From an uncultured Actinomycetes bacterium (lineage in GTDB: Bacteria > Actinomycetota > Thermoleophilia > Gaiellales > F1-60-MAGs149), in NCBI GenBank assembly GCA_903847495.1, contig CAINDT010000045.1:1-8283 (forward strand): a DNA stretch of 8,283 bases, in the 5' to 3' direction. This document shows, one piece after another, positions 6,444 through 8,283 of this stretch (position 1 is its first letter; each line of letters opens with the position of its first letter). The position numbers and the translations under genes were made by a program. The notes beneath the pieces were generated by a model. It saw only the letters and a program-made list of their open reading frames with translations. It was not told the DNA's origin and made no database searches.

Positions 6444-6450
6444 CATAATG
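6444..6450. promoter_or_regulatory. Shared symmetric -10 for divergent gluQ and yciH
   Basis: The seven bases CATAATG read CATAAT toward yciH and CATTAT toward gluQ. Each hexamer is followed by six bases and then a start codon (ATG at 6456 on +, GTG at 6438 on -). The two start codons are separated by only 17 bases, so one AT-rich element embedded in GC-rich DNA must serve both genes, or at least one gene uses a promoter inside its neighbour. No Shine-Dalgarno fits in this gap. Confidence 0.6.
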
Positions 6451-6455
6451 ACGGC

Positions 6456-6791
6456 ATGACGCGGGTGTACTCGACCGAGGATGGCGATCTGCGCGGTGCC
6501 GGCAAGCGCCAGCGCCGAGGCGCAACGCCCGCGCCGGGGGCAGCGCAGGGGCATCCGAGCGACGGCGTGGTGCGCGTCGAGCGCCGGCGCGGTGGCCGCG
6601 GCAACGGCTGGGTCACGCTCGTCACCGGGCTGCCGGGCGACCCCAAGGTCGCGCTGAAGGACCTCAAGAAGCTCGTCGGTGCTGGTGGCGCGGTGCGCGA
6701 CAGTGCCGTCGAGATCCAGGGCGATCACGCCGAGAAGCTGATCGAGCACCTCACCCGGCAAGGGCATCGCGTGCGCCGGGTAGGCGGCTGA
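6456..6791 (+). CDS. yciH: SUI1/eIF1-family translation factor (YciH-like)
   Basis: Predicted 111 residues, close to the 108 of Escherichia coli YciH. The N-terminus RVYSTEDGDLR matches the family opening (LVYSTETG), followed by a Gly/Arg-rich linker and a SUI1 domain at about 36-108 with VRVERRRGGRGNGWVTLVTGLP, the helix LKDLKKLVGAGGAV and the signature VEIQGDHAEKLIEHL. The family resembles eukaryotic eIF1 and is thought to bind the small ribosomal subunit and affect start-site choice. In the GCGG-type turn the cysteine seen in E. coli is Ala here. The ATG at 6456 is preferred over an upstream extension to 6363 because the family N-terminus begins here and a -10-like hexamer ends six bases before it. 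It is divergent from gluQ and overlaps the convergent PHP gene by 41 bases. Confidence 0.92.
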   Translation: MTRVYSTEDGDLRGAGKRQRRGATPAPGAAQGHPSDGVVRVERRRGGRGNGWVTLVTGLPGDPKVALKDLKKLVGAGGAVRDSAVEIQGDHAEKLIEHLTRQGHRVRRVGG

Positions 6792-7626
6792 GCAGCGCCT
6801 CCACGTCGTCGTCGCTGATGCCGGGGCTGCCGCTGCGGCCGAGGGGACGCAGCCGCGCTTCCTCGCGTTCGCGATCGTGGAAATCCGAGCCCGTCGTGAC
6901 GAGCAGGCCATGACGCTTGGCGAGCGCGTGGTACGCCGCCTGCGTGGCGGCGTCCTGATCGGGGCGGTGCGCTTCGATTGCGCACAGGCCGACGTCCGCC
7001 AAGCGCTGGACGTAGGCGTCGAGCGCGGCGGGGTCGAGCTTGAGCGAGTACGGGTGAGCCAGCGAGATGATGCCGCCAGCCTCGACCACGCGCTCGATGA
7101 TCTCGGCCGGCTCGGTCTTGCCGCTCGGCACGTAGCCGGGGCTGTCGTTGCCGATCCAGCGCTCGAAGGCGTCCTTGCGGCTGGTCGCGGCGCCCGTCTT
7201 GACCAGCGCGTCGGCGACGTGCGGACGGCCGATGTTGAACTCCGCGGCGGCGCGCACGTCGTCCCACGTGAGCTCAAGGCCGAGGCGCTGGAGGCGCTCG
7301 ACCATCTCGCGCGCGCGGGTCTCGCGGTCGCGCTCCTTCACGTGCGTCCAGTCGAGGAACGCGGCGGGGATGGGATCGGGCAGCCAGGCGAGCAGGTGGC
7401 ACTGCCCGTCGGGATACCGGCCCGACAGCTCGATGCCGGGGAGCACCGCGACGCCGTGCTCGCGGCCGGCGGCCTGTGCCTCCTCGACGCCGCGCAGCGT
7501 GTCGTGGTCGGTCAGGGCGATCAGGTCGACGTCCCGCTCGGCCGCCAGCTGCACGACCGCCGTCGGCGACAGCTTCCCGTCCGACGACGTGGAGTGCATG
7601 TGCAGATCGATCAGCGTGGAGGGCAT
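6751..7626 (-). CDS. PHP-domain phosphoesterase, YciV/RNase AM (TrpH) type
   Basis: Predicted 291-residue cytosolic metal-dependent enzyme. PHP metal-binding motifs are all present: DLHMHSTSSDG (H9, H11, D16), LTDHDT (H41), PGIEL (E66), H77, GRPHVADAL (H136), LAHP (H191), IEA (E218) and TGSDFH (D248, H250). The insertion between E66 and H191, with GRPH and a 'DAFERWIGNDSPGYVP' segment, is that of the YciV/TrpH subgroup, whose studied members act as 3',5'-nucleoside bisphosphate phosphatases or as a 5'-3' exonuclease on RNA (RNase AM), so a role in nucleotide or RNA turnover is likely. The frame is open far upstream to 8265, but that part is antisense to two genes; the ATG at 7626 begins exactly at the family N-terminus and follows a -10-like TACAGT by seven bases. 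The 3' end overlaps yciH. Confidence 0.9.
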   Translation of the reverse strand: MPSTLIDLHMHSTSSDGKLSPTAVVQLAAERDVDLIALTDHDTLRGVEEAQAAGREHGVAVLPGIELSGRYPDGQCHLLAWLPDPIPAAFLDWTHVKERDRETRAREMVERLQRLGLELTWDDVRAAAEFNIGRPHVADALVKTGAATSRKDAFERWIGNDSPGYVPSGKTEPAEIIERVVEAGGIISLAHPYSLKLDPAALDAYVQRLADVGLCAIEAHRPDQDAATQAAYHALAKRHGLLVTTGSDFHDREREEARLRPLGRSGSPGISDDDVEALLSRLPGARDALAG

Positions 7627-7633
7627 CGTCACC

Positions 7634-7639
7634 ACTGTA
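7634..7639 (-). promoter_or_regulatory. Putative -10 (TACAGT) of PHP gene, leaderless type
   Basis: TACAGT is followed by seven bases (GGTGACG) and then the ATG at 7626. A CTGACA lies upstream (7650-7655 on the - strand) and resembles a -35, but the spacing of ten bases is too short. The GGTG between hexamer and ATG is a weak alternative ribosome site. Confidence 0.5.
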
Positions 7640-7665
7640 CTCGTCGGCCTGTCAGCCGCTGCGCT

Positions 7666-7671
7666 TACGAT
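7666..7671 (+). promoter_or_regulatory. Putative -10 (TACGAT) of the 100-residue orphan gene, leaderless type
   Basis: TACGAT is followed by six bases (GCCGGC) and the ATG at 7678, identical in hexamer and spacing to the lipoprotein promoter at 1218-1223. It opposes the PHP promoter within a 51-base divergent gap. Confidence 0.55.
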
Positions 7672-7677
7672 GCCGGC

Positions 7678-7980
7678 ATGGCTGACGACACCCCCACGGG
7701 CCACCGCGTGCTTCTGCCGAAGGGCGCGGAGGGCACGTTTCTGGTCTTCAAGAACGGCGCGACGATGACGGAGGGCGTCGACTTCGTCCGCGAAGCGGAT
7801 GCGCTCGTCTTCACCGAGCCGCTCAACGTCGCGCGCAAGGCGAGTCTGCTCGCGCGGATCCAGATGACGACCGTCGGCATCGGCGTCTACAAGAAGATCG
7901 ACGACGTCGATATTCACGCGACGCTGCCGAACGGCTCGCTCAAGATCTTCACCGAGCTGCACGCCGTTCCCGGCTCCTGA
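7678..7980 (+). CDS. Small beta-rich protein of unknown function (100 aa)
   Basis: Predicted 100-residue soluble protein, not recognised as a named family. The centre alternates hydrophobic and polar residues as in beta strands: FLVFKNGATMTEGVDF, ALVFTEPLN, then ASLLARIQMTTVGIGVYKKID and a last strand SLKIFTEL. The 'FKNG....EGVDF....ALVFTEPL' run resembles a turn-strand pattern common in beta-structural modules, but this is a shape likeness, not a homology claim. No cysteine, signal peptide or membrane segment. The frame is open upstream to 6877, antisense to the PHP gene; the ATG at 7678 is set by the leaderless-type promoter. The GNAT gene starts three bases after its stop, so the two are almost certainly co-transcribed. 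Confidence 0.72.
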   Translation: MADDTPTGHRVLLPKGAEGTFLVFKNGATMTEGVDFVREADALVFTEPLNVARKASLLARIQMTTVGIGVYKKIDDVDIHATLPNGSLKIFTELHAVPGS

Positions 7981-7983
7981 GCC

Positions 7984-8283
7984 GTGGCCGCGACGCATCG
8001 CATCCGCCCGGCAGTCGCTGCGGACGGGCCCGCGATCGCCGTGCTGCTGGAGGCTCTTGGTGACCTGCCGATGCTCGCGGGCGAAGACGTCGCCGCCGTC
8101 GCGTCGCGGCACGTGCCCGTCGCCGTCGCGAGTCCCGATACCACCCTGCTCGTCGTCGAGGGCGACGACGGCCTGATCGGCTACGCCAACGTCCACTGGG
8201 TGCACGACCTCTTCATGCCCGGGCCCGAGGGCTACCTGTCCGAGCTGTTCATCCTCGAGTCGCACAGCGGTCGCGGCATCGGC
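7984..8283 (+). CDS. GNAT-family N-acetyltransferase, 3' end outside window
   Basis: Starts at GTG 7984, three bases after the preceding stop codon and in the same frame; 100 codons are visible and no stop occurs before the window ends. The N-terminus THRIRPAVAADGPAIAVLLEAL is the usual GNAT opening, strand then helix. A LLVVEGDDGLIGYANVHWV beta hairpin and the GYLSELFILESHSGRGIG segment match the acetyl-CoA binding motif A (R/Q-x-x-G-x-G/A at 95-100). These enzymes move an acetyl group from acetyl-CoA to an amine; the acceptor cannot be told. The close spacing suggests translational coupling with the 100-residue protein, which might be a partner or substrate. Confidence 0.85.
   Translation, partial: MAATHRIRPAVAADGPAIAVLLEALGDLPMLAGEDVAAVASRHVPVAVASPDTTLLVVEGDDGLIGYANVHWVHDLFMPGPEGYLSELFILESHSGRGIG

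Noticed and set aside
6877..7677. Upstream + strand extension of the 100-residue protein
   Set aside because: It is antisense to PHP catalytic motifs and lacks any pattern; the leaderless-type promoter points to ATG 7678.
7627..8265. N-terminal extension of the PHP protein (open frame to 8265)
   Set aside because: The extension is antisense to the 100-residue and GNAT genes and has no family resemblance; the PHP family N-terminus begins exactly at the ATG at 7626.
7984..8283. GNAT toxin with antitoxin upstream
   Set aside because: GNAT toxins are preceded by ribbon-helix-helix or similar DNA-binding antitoxins; the 100-residue neighbour looks beta-rich with no such fold, and the GNAT N-terminus looks like an ordinary acetyltransferase.

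Overview
The window is about 8.3 kb of very GC-rich DNA (estimated by eye at clearly above 65 percent), packed with short, housekeeping-like genes on both strands. The base composition, an unusually high share of probable leaderless genes, a bacterial SUI1/YciH protein beside a glutamyl-Q tRNA(Asp) synthetase and an actinobacterial-looking YbjN-like protein all suggest an actinobacterium. A deep-branching high-GC lineage such as Thermoleophilia/Solirubrobacterales is my best guess, but that is inference. I see no mobile element, CRISPR array, tRNA or rRNA, and no gene-free stretch longer than about 120 bases.

Layout. (1) 1-1514: the 3' end of a YbjN-like gene (+), a secreted lipoprotein gene (-) whose stop codon overlaps the YbjN stop, and a divergent 82-residue orphan gene (+). 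(2) 1496-5486: a cyclic-di-GMP module on the - strand. In transcription order it holds a possible 13-codon leader ORF, a membrane family-2 glycosyltransferase with a C-terminal PilZ domain (cellulose-synthase-like), and a soluble GAF-GAF-EAL phosphodiesterase. The synthase carries a c-di-GMP receptor domain and the next gene encodes an enzyme predicted to destroy c-di-GMP, so the pair probably makes and controls an extracellular polysaccharide. (3) 5557-6791: gluQ (-) and yciH/SUI1 (+), divergent, with only 17 bases between their start codons. (4) 6751-8283: a PHP-domain phosphoesterase of the YciV/RNase AM type (-), then a divergent + strand pair made of a 100-residue orphan and a GNAT acetyltransferase that runs off the window.

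Two architectural patterns tie the window together. All six genes in the three divergent pairs have a TANNNT-like -10 hexamer ending 6 or 7 bases before the start codon, as expected for leaderless transcripts; at gluQ/yciH both directions appear to share one symmetric -10. Also, all three convergent pairs overlap tail to tail (4, 19 and 41 bases), which leaves no room for terminators between them. The c-di-GMP genes look different: they are preceded by longer leaders, and a good Shine-Dalgarno sequence is seen only before the leader ORF. I found nothing that clearly amounts to an undescribed system. The leader ORF with its stop-start junction at the synthase and the shared leaderless promoter are the best candidates for a second look.
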